Both the position numbers and the translations under genes were made by a program. Under the pieces are notes generated by a model. That model was not told the origin of the DNA, did not search any database, and saw only the letters and a program-made list of their open reading frames with translations. A DNA stretch of 64,000 nucleotides from Alcaligenes parafaecalis (lineage in GTDB: Bacteria > Pseudomonadota > Gammaproteobacteria > Burkholderiales > Burkholderiaceae_B), in the NCBI RefSeq assembly GCF_026344135.1, contig NZ_JAPKNA010000004.1, positions 1 to 64,000 on the forward strand, read 5' to 3'. Shown here piece by piece: positions 1 to 8,447 of this stretch (the first letter of the stretch is position 1; every line of letters begins with the position of its first letter).

Positions 1-22
1 CCCGGATTCTTTTGAATCCGGG
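1..22 (-). terminator. Probable terminator hairpin downstream of serA
   Basis: A perfect 9-bp inverted repeat (CCCGGATTC / GAATCCGGG) with a TTTT loop lies 28 bp past the serA stop codon. Any U-tract for the minus strand would fall before base 1 and cannot be seen, so this is a likely but unproven intrinsic terminator. Confidence 0.6.
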
Positions 23-50
23 GCCGTTTGTTTACGGTCTGACGCTGGCC

Positions 51-1259
51 TTAAGCCGGGAAGATCAGATCACTACGGACTGTACCAGGATGGGCACGCA
101 CCGCATCCAGCAAGTCCTGGGCCGGAACACGATCCAAATCCGTCATGGCATAGCCCAGCTCGCCCTGCGTCTGCAATTGCTGACGGGTGATATTGATGCC
201 GTGCTGCGCCAGGATATTGTTCAGCCCACCCATCGCACCGGGTACGTTGCGATGTACATGCAGCAGACGAACCGCACCCTGAATATCGTAATACGACACT
301 TCAGGGAAATTCACCGCGCCTTTAGTCGCGCCGCTACGCAAGTAGCTGACCATCTTCTCGGCCACTTCACGGCCAATATTCTCTTGCGACTCCTGAGTGC
401 TACCGCCAATGTGCGGCGTCAGGATCACATTAGGCATGCCGATCAGCGGGCTCTTCAATGGCTCATCCACGCTCTTCGGTTCGGTCGGGAACACGTCCAA
501 AGCAGCACCGGCTAAATGACCGCTAACCAGAGCTTGGTGCAAGGCCTCAATATCTACCACTGTGCCGCGCGAAGCGTTGATCAGGATGGAACCTGGCTTC
601 ATGGCCGCAATCGTCTCGGCATTCATGATGTTCTGTGTGCCCTGCCCGCCTGGTACGTGCAAGGTGACCACATCGGACTCGGCGAGCATCTGCTTCAGGC
701 TGCCGTAAACACGGGCATTACTCAGTGGCAGTTTGGATTCCACATCGTGGTAGAGCACACGCATACCCAACGCTTCGGCCAGAGTACCGACCTGAGAACC
801 AATATTGCCGTAACCAATCACACCCAAAGTCTTGCCACGGATCTCGAAAGCGCCATCGGCACTTTTGTCCCAGAAGCCCTGGTGTACACGCAGGTTCTTC
901 TCGGGGATACGACGCAGCAACAAGATGGCTTCGCCCAACACCAGTTCGGCAACGGAGCGGGTATTGGAGAACGGCGCATTAAAGACTGGCACACCGTGGT
1001 TTTGGGCCTGATCCAGATCCACCTGGTTGGTACCGATACAAAAACATCCCAGCACTTTGAGCTGGTCTGCGTGCTCCAGCACCCGGCTGTCAAACTGGGT
1101 ACGGGAACGAATTCCGACAACTTCGGCGCCTTTGACAGCGTCCAGCAGCTCCTGACCCGACAAGGCTCCCTTGTAGGTCTGAATATCGGTCAAACCAGCA
1201 GCCTCAAAAACTTCACGGGCGCTAGGATGAATGTTCTCAAACAGGACAATGCGACTCAT
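51..1259 (-). CDS. serA: D-3-phosphoglycerate dehydrogenase
   Basis: Catalyses the NAD-dependent oxidation of 3-phosphoglycerate to 3-phosphohydroxypyruvate, the first step of serine synthesis, in the cytosol. The protein has the two-part dehydrogenase fold with a nucleotide-binding GYGNIG motif near residues 149-154, the substrate/NAD segment NASRGTVVD, the TPHIGGST segment carrying the catalytic His, and a C-terminal ACT regulatory domain ending in an SDLIFPA tail. At about 402 residues it matches the ACT-type SerA of Escherichia coli (about 410). An upstream in-frame ATG at 1274 is possible, but the ATG at 1259 starts the conserved MSRIVLFE and has a GGAA 7 nt before it. It stands alone, with a terminator-like hairpin after it. 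Serine feedback through the ACT domain is expected from the family and is not shown by the sequence. Confidence 0.93.
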   Translation of the reverse strand: MSRIVLFENIHPSAREVFEAAGLTDIQTYKGALSGQELLDAVKGAEVVGIRSRTQFDSRVLEHADQLKVLGCFCIGTNQVDLDQAQNHGVPVFNAPFSNTRSVAELVLGEAILLLRRIPEKNLRVHQGFWDKSADGAFEIRGKTLGVIGYGNIGSQVGTLAEALGMRVLYHDVESKLPLSNARVYGSLKQMLAESDVVTLHVPGGQGTQNIMNAETIAAMKPGSILINASRGTVVDIEALHQALVSGHLAGAALDVFPTEPKSVDEPLKSPLIGMPNVILTPHIGGSTQESQENIGREVAEKMVSYLRSGATKGAVNFPEVSYYDIQGAVRLLHVHRNVPGAMGGLNNILAQHGINITRQQLQTQGELGYAMTDLDRVPAQDLLDAVRAHPGTVRSDLIFPA

Positions 1260-1389
1260 GATGGTTCCAGTCATTGAAATAGTATCTAAATGGTACTATT
1301 TTTTTAGCTCGCCTGATCGAGCATCAACAATAGCAGCAGGGGATTCGTGTCCTGAAAACAAAGCAAGGCCATGAATCCAAAGCCAAATA

Positions 1390-1429
1390 CAAAAACCCAG
1401 GCCTGGAAAATAAAATCCAGGACCTGGGT
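1390..1429 (-). terminator. Intrinsic terminator of the cytochrome c peroxidase gene
   Basis: The inverted repeat ACCCAGG-CCTGGA / TCCAGG-A-CCTGGGT (1395-1407 with 1416-1429) forms a 13-bp stem with one bulged base. Read on the minus strand it is followed by five T residues, the classic Rho-independent layout. It sits about 50 bp beyond the stop of the peroxidase gene. Confidence 0.8.
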
Positions 1430-1477
1430 CACTTCAAGGCGGCCTAGCTCATGACAAGCCGCCTGAACAGTCTGCTA

Positions 1478-2479
1478 TCAAGAACCAAATGGCACCGGAC
1501 GTGGTGTGTTGTCACGCGAAGGTGGCAGGATTGGCAGCATGATTTCAGGCTGTTTGCCCGTCAGCGTTTTCAGGAACGCGACGATCTGGGCATTTTCCTC
1601 TGCAGAGAAACTGCGACCCAACTGCAGACGACCCATTGTATCCACGGCTTCGGTCAAGGTATTGACCGCGCCATCGTGGAAGTAGGGGTAGGTCAGCTCG
1701 ACGTTACGCAAGGTAGGAACCTTGAAGTTGAAACGGTCAGCGTCCTTGCCTGTGACAGCGACACGGCCTTCGGCTGGGTTGCTGGTTTGGTAGGGCTCGA
1801 TCAGACCCATTTTCTGGAAGGACGTACCGCCCAGGTTGGGGCCGTTGTGGCACGCCACACAACCACTACCCTTGAACAATTGGTAGCCCGCCAATTCCTG
1901 ATCGGTAATGGCTTTTTTATCACCCTTCAACCAAAGGTCAAAGCGCGAATCCGGCGTCACCAGAGTTTCTTCAAAGGCGGCAATAGCGGTGGTGACTTCA
2001 TCAATACCAAAGTCGGCCTTGCCAAAGACTTGCTTGAACTCGGCCTTGTACTCGGGAATGGAGCTCAGGAACTCCATGGCCAGTTCGTGCGTGAACGCCA
2101 TTTCCTTGGGGTTGGCAATCGGGCCACCGGCCTGCTCTTTCAGGTCGCTGGCACGGCCGTCCCAGAACTGGGCCACGTTCAGGCTGGAGTTCAAGACGGT
2201 AGGCGAGTTGATGGGACCTTCCTGCCAACGGTCACCAATGGAGGTACGGATATTGTCCGTGCCACCCATGCTCAGGTTGTGACAGGAATTACAGGAGATA
2301 AAGCCCGAACGGGACAAGCGGGGTTCAAACCACAGCTTTTTACCCAGTTCAACGCGTGCCGGGTCGGTGACAACCGCAGCGGGGATCGGCTGTACAGGCT
2401 CATTTTCCTGGGCTTGCGCGGCGGTGCCGAGCAATAAACCGGCGGCCAGAGCAGAGAGAGTGAACAGGCGTAATTTCAT
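1478..2479 (-). CDS. Di-heme cytochrome c peroxidase (CcpA/MauG family)
   Basis: A periplasmic enzyme expected to reduce hydrogen peroxide to water with electrons from small c-type cytochromes. The 333-residue precursor begins with a Sec signal peptide (positively charged MKLRLF, hydrophobic core, cleavage after AQA near residue 23). Two c-type heme motifs are visible, CNSCH at 63-67 and CVACH at 207-211, as in bacterial CcPs with a high- and a low-potential heme. The segment WDGRA near 106-110 is also typical. The start is the ATG at 2479, preceded by AAGGAAG at good spacing; a longer reading to 2539 lacks support and would bury the signal peptide. An FNR/Anr-like site lies upstream. Its hemes would need the Ccm machinery encoded at 10.6-17.8 kb. 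Confidence 0.93.
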   Translation of the reverse strand: MKLRLFTLSALAAGLLLGTAAQAQENEPVQPIPAAVVTDPARVELGKKLWFEPRLSRSGFISCNSCHNLSMGGTDNIRTSIGDRWQEGPINSPTVLNSSLNVAQFWDGRASDLKEQAGGPIANPKEMAFTHELAMEFLSSIPEYKAEFKQVFGKADFGIDEVTTAIAAFEETLVTPDSRFDLWLKGDKKAITDQELAGYQLFKGSGCVACHNGPNLGGTSFQKMGLIEPYQTSNPAEGRVAVTGKDADRFNFKVPTLRNVELTYPYFHDGAVNTLTEAVDTMGRLQLGRSFSAEENAQIVAFLKTLTGKQPEIMLPILPPSRDNTPRPVPFGS

Positions 2480-2588
2480 AACAACTTCCTTATGGGATGA
2501 CAGAGCTTCCTGCCAGTAAGAGGTCCGGGTAGGACCCATAACCCTGCTGGCCTTATGGACATCGTAAGGAATGCCATTTCATTACACA

Positions 2589-2602
2589 TTGATACATCGC
2601 AA
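2589..2602 (-). promoter_or_regulatory. Candidate FNR/Anr box upstream of the peroxidase
   Basis: The plus-strand 14-mer TTGATACATCGCAA matches the FNR consensus TTGAT-N4-ATCAA at 8 of 10 defined positions, with one perfect half-site. It lies about 110 bp upstream of the peroxidase start. Cytochrome c peroxidases are often under FNR/Anr control in other proteobacteria, which makes the match plausible. No transcription start is known. Confidence 0.4.
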
Positions 2603-2694
2603 GGAAAGAATCTTTCCTGAGATCCTTAGGGAACTTTCGGGTGAAAGTGCAACTACCCCGCAACAATCGCCTATAGCGCCTTGACGAAAGGCAT

Positions 2695-2727
2695 AAAAAA
2701 TGCCGCCTGTTTCCAAACAGGCGGCAT
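2695..2727 (-). terminator. Intrinsic terminator of the liv operon
   Basis: ATGCCGCCTGTTT / AAACAGGCGGCAT (2700-2712 with 2715-2727) is a perfect 13-bp stem with a 2-nt gap. On the minus strand it is followed by a run of T residues. It lies 27 bp past the livF stop and closes the ABC transporter operon. Confidence 0.9.
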
Positions 2728-2753
2728 GTCAGATTTGTTGCAAATTGTGTTTT

Positions 2754-3458
2754 TTAGACGCCTAAATAGCGTGTCCACAAGGTGCGGTCTGCCCCTAAAG
2801 CTTCAGAATTCCCCTGCCAGACCAATTTGCCACGTTCCAGAATAATGTGGTGATCCGACAAGGCCATCAAACGCTCGACGTATTTGTCGATCAGCAAGAT
2901 GGTCTGTCCTTCTTCGCGCAGTACAGCCAGACAGTTCCAGATCTCTTCACGAACCTTGGGTGCCAAACCCTCGGAAGCTTCGTCCAGAATCAGCAGCTTG
3001 GGATTGGTGACCAAAGCACGGCCAATGGCCAGCATTTGCTGTTCACCGCCCGAGAGCTGGTTGCCCATATTGGACGCACGCTCGCGCAAGCGCGGAAAAA
3101 AGTCATAGACACGCTCGGGCGTCCAGGTCTTGTTGGCTTTGGGATTGCGATTGCAGGCAAAGGCCGTCAAGTGCTCGGCCACCGTCAGGTTAGGAAAGCA
3201 CTGACGCCCTTCGGGCACAATGGCAATCCCGGCTCGGGCGATACGGTCCGGGTTCCAGCCCGCAATGGACTGGCCGTCGAACTTCACATCGCCACCGCGC
3301 ACCGGCAACTGGCCCAGAATGGTTTTCAGCAAGGTGGTCTTGCCCATGCCATTACGGCCCAGCACCGTCACTACCTGCCCACTACGAATGGACAGATCTA
3401 CCCCAAACAGCACCTGGCTGGCACCATAGCCACTTTGTAATTGCGTCGTTTCAAGCAT
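2754..3458 (-). CDS. livF: Branched-chain amino acid-type ABC transporter, ATPase LivF
   Basis: One of the two cytosolic ATPases of a HAAT-family importer. The 234-residue protein has Walker A GRNGMGKT at 34-41, a signature LSGGEQ, a Walker B LLILDEASEGLAP segment of the LivF type, and the usual length of the family. The start ATG at 3458 overlaps the end of livG by 8 bp (ATGCTTGA), so the two are probably translationally coupled; a longer reading upstream to 3662 only covers livG in another frame. It is the last gene of the operon livK-livH-livM-livG-livF. The substrate cannot be read from the ATPase; amino acids, urea and aromatic acids are all carried by members of this family. Confidence 0.92.
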   Translation of the reverse strand: MLETTQLQSGYGASQVLFGVDLSIRSGQVVTVLGRNGMGKTTLLKTILGQLPVRGGDVKFDGQSIAGWNPDRIARAGIAIVPEGRQCFPNLTVAEHLTAFACNRNPKANKTWTPERVYDFFPRLRERASNMGNQLSGGEQQMLAIGRALVTNPKLLILDEASEGLAPKVREEIWNCLAVLREEGQTILLIDKYVERLMALSDHHIILERGKLVWQGNSEALGADRTLWTRYLGV

Positions 3459-4272
3459 GGCTTTCCACCTTGGTTGGAACTGGCGTGTCGTCATCACCCA
3501 GATAGGCTTGACGCACGGCCTCGTTATCGCGGATTTCGGCAGCCGTACCGGTCGCAATAATATGACCTGCCACCAATACAGAAATCCGGTCAGCCAGACG
3601 GAAAACGGCTTCCATATCGTGCTCGACCAGCAACATGGTGGCTTTGCCACGCATGGTTTCAATCAATTCGGTCAGGCGCAGAGTTTCATCCGGCCCCATC
3701 CCTGCCATAGGCTCATCCAGCAACAGGACTTGCGGACGGCTGGCCAAGGCTAATGCAAACTCCACTTTGCGCTGCTCGCCATGAGGCAAGACACCGGCCT
3801 GAGTATGCAAAAGCGTGGGATCAATGGCGCATTCAGCGGCCAAGGCACGGGCCTGCTCGTACAGCTCGGTTTCAGTCTGACGAGCACGCCAGAAGCGGAA
3901 ACTGCTACCACTACATGCCTGCAAGGCCAGCACCAGGTTATCCAGCACCGTGTAGTTCTTGAAGATATTGGTGATCTGGAACGAACGTGCCAGACCGGCG
4001 GCAACGCGCTGGTGACCCGACAAGGCCGTTACATCACGGCCAGCCAGCAAGAGCTGGCCCGAATCCGGGGTCAAGGTGCCCGACAACAAGTGAATCAGCG
4101 TGGATTTACCTGCCCCGTTAGGGCCGATCAAACCATGAATTTCACCCGGCACCAGATCCAGGGACACATCGTTGGTGGCCTGCAAAGCACCAAAGCGCTT
4201 CATCAGACCACGGGCCTGCAACGCGGCCGTGCCGCTGCTCGCCGTAGAGGCGGCTGCTATCGTGTTCGTCAT
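3451..4272 (-). CDS. livG: Branched-chain amino acid-type ABC transporter, ATPase LivG
   Basis: The second ATPase of the importer, 273 residues. Walker A GPNGAGKS begins near residue 50, the signature region reads LPHGEQRKVE (a common LivG variant of LSGGQ), and Walker B is VLLLDEPMAGMGPDE. The C-terminal IRDNEAVRQAYLG is typical of the LivG family. The start codon ATG overlaps the livM stop (ATGA), and the gene runs into livF with an 8-bp overlap. The first 18 residues, rich in Ala, Ser and Thr, form an N-terminal extension ahead of the ABC domain. Confidence 0.92.
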   Translation of the reverse strand: MTNTIAAASTASSGTAALQARGLMKRFGALQATNDVSLDLVPGEIHGLIGPNGAGKSTLIHLLSGTLTPDSGQLLLAGRDVTALSGHQRVAAGLARSFQITNIFKNYTVLDNLVLALQACSGSSFRFWRARQTETELYEQARALAAECAIDPTLLHTQAGVLPHGEQRKVEFALALASRPQVLLLDEPMAGMGPDETLRLTELIETMRGKATMLLVEHDMEAVFRLADRISVLVAGHIIATGTAAEIRDNEAVRQAYLGDDDTPVPTKVESHA

Positions 4273-5231
4273 GCTTGCTCCTTGGCGGCAGTAGCGGGAT
4301 CGGCAGCCGAACGGATACGCACCAGTCCAGCCAGCCCCTTGGGTGCAAAGAACACCACCAGCAGCAACAAAATACCCAAAGGCATGTGCCAGTACTCGGT
4401 CCAGTTACGCAGCATCTCTTCCAGCACCAGCATGACAAACGCGCCCAGGGCACCGCCATACAGCAAGCCAATACCACCCACCAGAACCATAATGATCAGG
4501 TCAGCCGACTGGGTCCAGTTCATCAGGCTAGGCGAGACAAACAGGTTGTGATTGGCCAGCAAAGCACCGGCCAGACCCATGATGGCACCGCTCAAGGTGT
4601 AAGCTGTCAAACGAATGCGGTAGACGGGGTAACCCAAAGTCGTCATGCGGCTTTCGTTTTCACGGGTCCCCATCAAGGCCTGCCCGAAACGAGCATTAAC
4701 CAGGCGATTGAACAGGAACAGAACCGCAATCAGAATGGCCAGAACCAGGTAGTAAAAGCTCAGGTCATTGCCCAGATCAATCCCGGGCAAGGTAGATGGG
4801 CTGTACATGTTCAGGCCATCCTCGCCACCGTATTGGCGCAAGGAGATGAACAGGTAGAAGATCATCTGTGCGAAGGCCAGGGTAATCATGATGAAGTACA
4901 CGCCACGAGTACGCAGCGATACCGCACCGGTCAAGAAGGCCAGCAAGCCGGAAATCAGCATGGCAGCAGGCCAGGCGATCAGGCCGCTTTGCACGCCTTC
5001 AGTAGCCAGAATACCGACGGTATAGGCCCCTGCCCCGAAAAACGCAGCATGGCCCAAGGCCACCATCCCGCCATAACCCAGAACCAGGTTCAAGGCGCTG
5101 GCAGCCAGGGCATAGATGAAGATACGGCGTACAAACGAAATGTAGAACTCAAGCCCGTACATCGGTGCGATCAATGGGAAAGCCAATAAGGCCACCAGCA
5201 CCAGGGCCGACAAAATACGCGAAGCAGACAT
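4269..5231 (-). CDS. livM: Branched-chain amino acid-type ABC transporter, permease LivM
   Basis: Inner-membrane permease of 320 residues with a hydrophobic profile of roughly eight to ten membrane segments. It contains the family segment LGYGGMVALGHAAFFGAGAY and the cytosolic loop MGTRENESRMTTLGYPVYRIRL that docks the ATPases. It is separated from livH by 3 bp and overlaps livG by 4 bp. It would form a heterodimeric pore with LivH. Confidence 0.92.
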   Translation of the reverse strand: MSASRILSALVLVALLAFPLIAPMYGLEFYISFVRRIFIYALAASALNLVLGYGGMVALGHAAFFGAGAYTVGILATEGVQSGLIAWPAAMLISGLLAFLTGAVSLRTRGVYFIMITLAFAQMIFYLFISLRQYGGEDGLNMYSPSTLPGIDLGNDLSFYYLVLAILIAVLFLFNRLVNARFGQALMGTRENESRMTTLGYPVYRIRLTAYTLSGAIMGLAGALLANHNLFVSPSLMNWTQSADLIIMVLVGGIGLLYGGALGAFVMLVLEEMLRNWTEYWHMPLGILLLLVVFFAPKGLAGLVRIRSAADPATAAKEQA

Positions 5232-5234
5232 ACA

Positions 5235-6155
5235 TTAACCTCGCGCCGGGAACAGGCCCGAAGGACGGAAAACAAGAACAACAGCCATCAGGACATAGAT
5301 CGAAATGGCAGCAATCGTAGGACCGACGCTGGAAGCCACATCTGCCGGGAAGACGTTACGCAGCAACATGGGCAGGAACGCACGGCCAGCGGTGTCGACC
5401 ATACCCACCAGCAAGGCACCTACAAACGCACCACGAATCGAGCCAATCCCACCGATCACGATACAGACCAGAACCAGAATCAGAATGTCCTCGCCCATAC
5501 CAATCTGAACGGCGGTAATCGGGCCCAGCAAGGCACCGGCCAGCGCAGCCAGAGCAGCACCCAAGGTGAACACACCCAGGAACAGAATAGGCACACGCAC
5601 CCCCATCAGGGTCGCCATTTGTCGGTTGGAGGCACCTGCTCGCACCAGCACCCCAGCCCGTGTTTTAGTCACGAAGGCATACAGGGCCAGCGCCATCACC
5701 AGACCGACCGCGATAATCATCAGGCGGAAAGCGGGATAGAGGAAATCAGGCAAAATTTCTACCGGCCCGGACAACAAGGCAGGCATATTCAACATTACGG
5801 GAGTTGGGCCCCAGATCATTTTGACCAGATCATTGGCGATCAAAATAACGGCATAGGTTCCCAGTACCTGAGCCAGGTGATCACGAGTGACCAGCTTGCG
5901 CAGAATGAGAATTTCCAGGGCAATACCGACCAGGGCTGTCACTGCCACCGCCACCACAATGGCGGCGGTAAAAGACCCTGTACGCTGCATGGTTTCCGCG
6001 GCCACATAGGCTCCCGCCATATAGAGGGAGCCGTGGGCCAGGTTCATGATATCCATAATGCCGAAGACCAGAGTCAGGCCCGCGGCAATCAGAAACAACA
6101 TCAAACCAAACTGCAAACCATTCAGCAATTGCTCGCTAATCAGAATGAGCGACAT
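5235..6155 (-). CDS. livH: Branched-chain amino acid-type ABC transporter, permease LivH
   Basis: Inner-membrane permease of 306 residues. The N-terminal segment GLTLVFGIMDIMNLAHGSLYM is the hallmark of LivH proteins and the C-terminal part ends in the family's VVLVFRPSGLFP. It lies 20 bp downstream of livK and 3 bp upstream of livM. An AGGTGG sequence lies about 8 nt before the ATG. LivH-type permeases with this wording are seen in amino acid and in aromatic acid transporters, so the substrate stays open. Confidence 0.92.
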   Translation of the reverse strand: MSLILISEQLLNGLQFGLMLFLIAAGLTLVFGIMDIMNLAHGSLYMAGAYVAAETMQRTGSFTAAIVVAVAVTALVGIALEILILRKLVTRDHLAQVLGTYAVILIANDLVKMIWGPTPVMLNMPALLSGPVEILPDFLYPAFRLMIIAVGLVMALALYAFVTKTRAGVLVRAGASNRQMATLMGVRVPILFLGVFTLGAALAALAGALLGPITAVQIGMGEDILILVLVCIVIGGIGSIRGAFVGALLVGMVDTAGRAFLPMLLRNVFPADVASSVGPTIAAISIYVLMAVVLVFRPSGLFPARG

Positions 6156-6175
6156 GCTTTTACCACCTGTGAATC

Positions 6176-7345
6176 TTAATTAAGTTTGCATTCTTTGGCG
6201 TAGACGTCCTGGTAGGAGTCGAACACCTTGCTGACCATGCGGTTCACAAGACGTCCGTCCTGATCCTTGACCACTTCACGCAGGTAGTAAGCCTGAATGG
6301 GGAAGTTGTTGTTGCCGTAGGTAAATGGGCCACGAACCGAGTTGTAGTCGGCGGCCTTCAATGCCTTGAGCACAGCTTCGCGGTCGGACACTTTGCCATC
6401 CACTTGTTTGACGGCGGCGTCGATAGCCAGAATCACGTCATAAGCCTGGGCGGCGTACACCGAAGGGTAGCGGCCGTCGTAGGCTTTGCGGAACTCTTCC
6501 ACAAAGGTCTTGTTGGCAGGAATATCCAGGTCAGGCGACCACTGGGCGGTGTTCAACATGCCCAGGATAGGCTCGCCCACGGCGGGGATAATGTCCTCGT
6601 CACCCGAGAAAGCTGGGCCCAGCAGAACCACATCCTTGTTCAGGCCAGCGGCCACAAACTGTTTGATGAAGTTGATGCCCATGGCACCGGGCAGGAAGAA
6701 GAACACGGCCTGAGGCTTGGCAGCGCGAATCTGTGCCAATTCCGCCGAGTAGTCGATCTGGCCCAGCTTGGTGTAGAGCTCTTCGCTAACAGGTTTGCCG
6801 TAGCCACGTTTGAAGCCGTTCAGGTGATCTTTACCGGCCGGGTAGTCCGGGGCCAGGATGAACATTTTTTCGTAGTTGCGATCCGCAGCCACTTTACCGG
6901 CAGCTTCGTCAAAGGCGTCGTTCTGGTAGGACACGCCAAAGAAGTACGGATTACAACCGGCACCGGCCAACTGGCTGGGACCTGGGTTGCTGGTCAGGTA
7001 AGGCACTTTGGCCGAGAACAGGGCGGGCGCCACTGCCAGGGCTACGTTGGAGCCCACTGGACCCGTAAAGAAGTCGATCTTGTCACGCTGCACGAAGCGA
7101 TTGACCAATTGGCGGGCCTGGTCGGGGTTACCGGCCATATCCTGCGCGATGAACTCGGCCGGGAAACCACCCAGCTTGCCGTCCAGTTGTTTGATGGCCA
7201 GATTAAAGCCATCACGAACCTCACCACCAACGGCAGCAAACGGACCGGATGTGTCCATTGCCATCCCCACCTTGATGGTATCGGCGTGAGCCAGAGAACC
7301 GCCAAAAGCCGCAGCCAAAGCTACAGTCAATGCAATACGTTTCAT
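6176..7345 (-). CDS. livK: Periplasmic substrate-binding protein of the liv-type transporter
   Basis: Captures the substrate in the periplasm and delivers it to LivHM. The 389-residue precursor starts at the ATG at 7345, preceded by GGAGATAAC; an upstream in-frame ATG at 7363 would only add six residues. A Sec signal peptide (MKRIALTVALAAAF, cleavage after AHA) leads into the type I periplasmic binding fold, with the typical opening TIKVGMAMDTSGPFAAVGGE and the LVNRFVQRDKIDFFTGPVGS segment. Two cysteines late in the protein could form a disulfide. It is first in the operon, as is common, so it would be the most highly expressed component. Members with this wording often bind aromatic or short organic acids rather than leucine; no substrate is claimed here. 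Confidence 0.9.
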   Translation of the reverse strand: MKRIALTVALAAAFGGSLAHADTIKVGMAMDTSGPFAAVGGEVRDGFNLAIKQLDGKLGGFPAEFIAQDMAGNPDQARQLVNRFVQRDKIDFFTGPVGSNVALAVAPALFSAKVPYLTSNPGPSQLAGAGCNPYFFGVSYQNDAFDEAAGKVAADRNYEKMFILAPDYPAGKDHLNGFKRGYGKPVSEELYTKLGQIDYSAELAQIRAAKPQAVFFFLPGAMGINFIKQFVAAGLNKDVVLLGPAFSGDEDIIPAVGEPILGMLNTAQWSPDLDIPANKTFVEEFRKAYDGRYPSVYAAQAYDVILAIDAAVKQVDGKVSDREAVLKALKAADYNSVRGPFTYGNNNFPIQAYYLREVVKDQDGRLVNRMVSKVFDSYQDVYAKECKLN

Positions 7346-7670
7346 GTTATCTCCTTGCGCCACCGCGCTTATAGGCTGTCTTTAAATAAGATGCACAGCA
7401 GATCGAACTACAAATTCAACTATGCCAACCATTCATTTATAAATAGTTTAGTTATGAAACAATTTTGCTGGCAAGCTGTGGTTTTTACCTACACCCCTTA
7501 AATGCCTTGGTAATTCGACAGGAAACACACCCCTGTGCCAATCCCATAGACGGATAAGCACTATAACGACTGTAGAGATAGCCGTTTATGCACGTTTTCC
7601 TTGATTTTGTTAACAATGCCGCGCCAGACGCGCTGCTAAACTGGGGGCTCGCCTCAATCTTGGAGATCCC
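7346..7670. other. Divergent intergenic region livK / ivy
   Basis: About 325 bp with no credible gene. The half next to livK (about 7380-7480) is AT-rich and probably holds the liv promoter. The half before ivy is closer to average composition. I saw no strong dyad, terminator or RNA gene here. Confidence 0.5.
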
Positions 7671-8108
7671 ATGCGTATTTCCCACTCTCTGTGCCGCCTT
7701 GTCCTTGGCAGCGCCCTGCTCGTTCCTTTCCTGAGCAATGCACAGTCCTCGGAATCCGTTTATCTGGCCGATCTGGCCAAGTCCAACAAGCAAGTGGCCC
7801 AGCAATATCAAAGCCTGATGCAGGACGTCGCCAAAAACGCGAGTTGGGTCAAGGACTTCGGTACGGCTTCGCCGGGCGAGACCGTTTCTCTGGATGGTCG
7901 CAACTATCAAGTGTTCCAGGGCTGCAAGCCCCATGACTGCACCAGCTCCAGCTATGTAGTACTGCTGGATACCCAAAAGCAGACCATTACCTATGGCGCT
8001 TTTGTAGAAAACAAGGAATCAGGCCCAGGTTTGGCCAGCAGCCAGATTCAATGGCTGGGGAATCCCGAGTTCGACCAGATCCGCCTGATGTCACCTGCCC
8101 TGTTTTAA
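7671..8108 (+). CDS. ivy: Inhibitor of vertebrate lysozyme (Ivy family)
   Basis: A periplasmic inhibitor of c-type lysozyme. The 145-residue precursor has a signal peptide (MRISHSLCRLVLGSALLVPFLSNAQ) and the diagnostic Ivy loop CKPHDC at residues 85-90, in which the His and Asp plug the lysozyme active site and the two cysteines form the disulfide that holds the loop. The overall length and the YVVLLD and QIQWLGN segments also fit the family. A TTGGAGATCC sequence precedes the ATG. It is a single gene without operon partners. Ivy proteins protect the cell wall against host lysozyme or against muramidases released by neighbours. Confidence 0.88.
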   Translation: MRISHSLCRLVLGSALLVPFLSNAQSSESVYLADLAKSNKQVAQQYQSLMQDVAKNASWVKDFGTASPGETVSLDGRNYQVFQGCKPHDCTSSSYVVLLDTQKQTITYGAFVENKESGPGLASSQIQWLGNPEFDQIRLMSPALF

Positions 8109-8119
8109 AAAAACAGCGC

Positions 8120-8150
8120 TTGACCTTGCCCCCGTGGCAAGCCTTAAGCT
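8120..8150 (+). promoter_or_regulatory. CueR-type (MerR family) promoter for the copper chaperone
   Basis: A -35 element TTGACC (8120-8125) and a -10-like TAAGCT (8145-8150) are separated by 19 bp, the over-long spacing that MerR-family activators need. Between them lies the dyad CTTGCC-N5-GGCAAG (8125-8130 with 8136-8141), close to the CueR operator form. No cueR gene is present in the window, so the regulator would act in trans. Confidence 0.7.
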
Positions 8151-8181
8151 GACTCCATTGTTTCTATCAAAGGAGTCAGCT

Positions 8182-8376
8182 ATGTCCACCTTCTCCGTAC
8201 CCGACATGACCTGCGGCCATTGCGTGCGCAGCATCACCGAAGCCATTCAGGCTGTCGCCCCTAAAGCTACCGTCAGCACGGATCTGGAAAAACACCAGGT
8301 TACCGTTCAAGGTCTGGATGGCGCGCAAGCCCTGAAAGTGATTGAAGAAGCGGGTTACACCCCCAGCGCCCTGTAA
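8182..8376 (+). CDS. copZ: Copper chaperone / heavy-metal-associated domain protein (CopZ-like)
   Basis: A 64-residue single-domain cytosolic metallochaperone. The binding motif DMTCGHC lies near residues 7-13, followed by the ferredoxin-like beta-alpha-beta-beta-alpha-beta fold of the HMA family (PF00403) and the usual IEEAGYTPSAL ending. The start at 8182 is preceded by AAAGGAG; an upstream in-frame ATG at 8134 falls inside the promoter. The CueR-like promoter argues for Cu(I) rather than mercury or zinc. The gene is not next to a CopA-type ATPase, so it is an orphan chaperone here. Confidence 0.9.
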   Translation: MSTFSVPDMTCGHCVRSITEAIQAVAPKATVSTDLEKHQVTVQGLDGAQALKVIEEAGYTPSAL

Positions 8377-8417
8377 GGACAACGCGCCTGCCAAGGCGTC
8401 AGTCAGACAGAGCAAAT

Positions 8418-8447
8418 AAAAAGGCCGGTATTAACTGGCCTTTTTTT
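8418..8447 (+). terminator. Intrinsic terminator after copZ
   Basis: AAAAAGGCCGGT / AACTGGCCTTTTTTT forms a hairpin with one G-U pair followed by seven T residues on the plus strand, about 40 bp past the copZ stop. Confidence 0.85.

Noticed and set aside
516..1277. Long plus-strand reading frame opposite serA (253 codons)
   Set aside because: It lies wholly antisense to a clear SerA, has no recognisable domain and an odd composition. Long antisense frames are expected in genes with GC-biased third positions.
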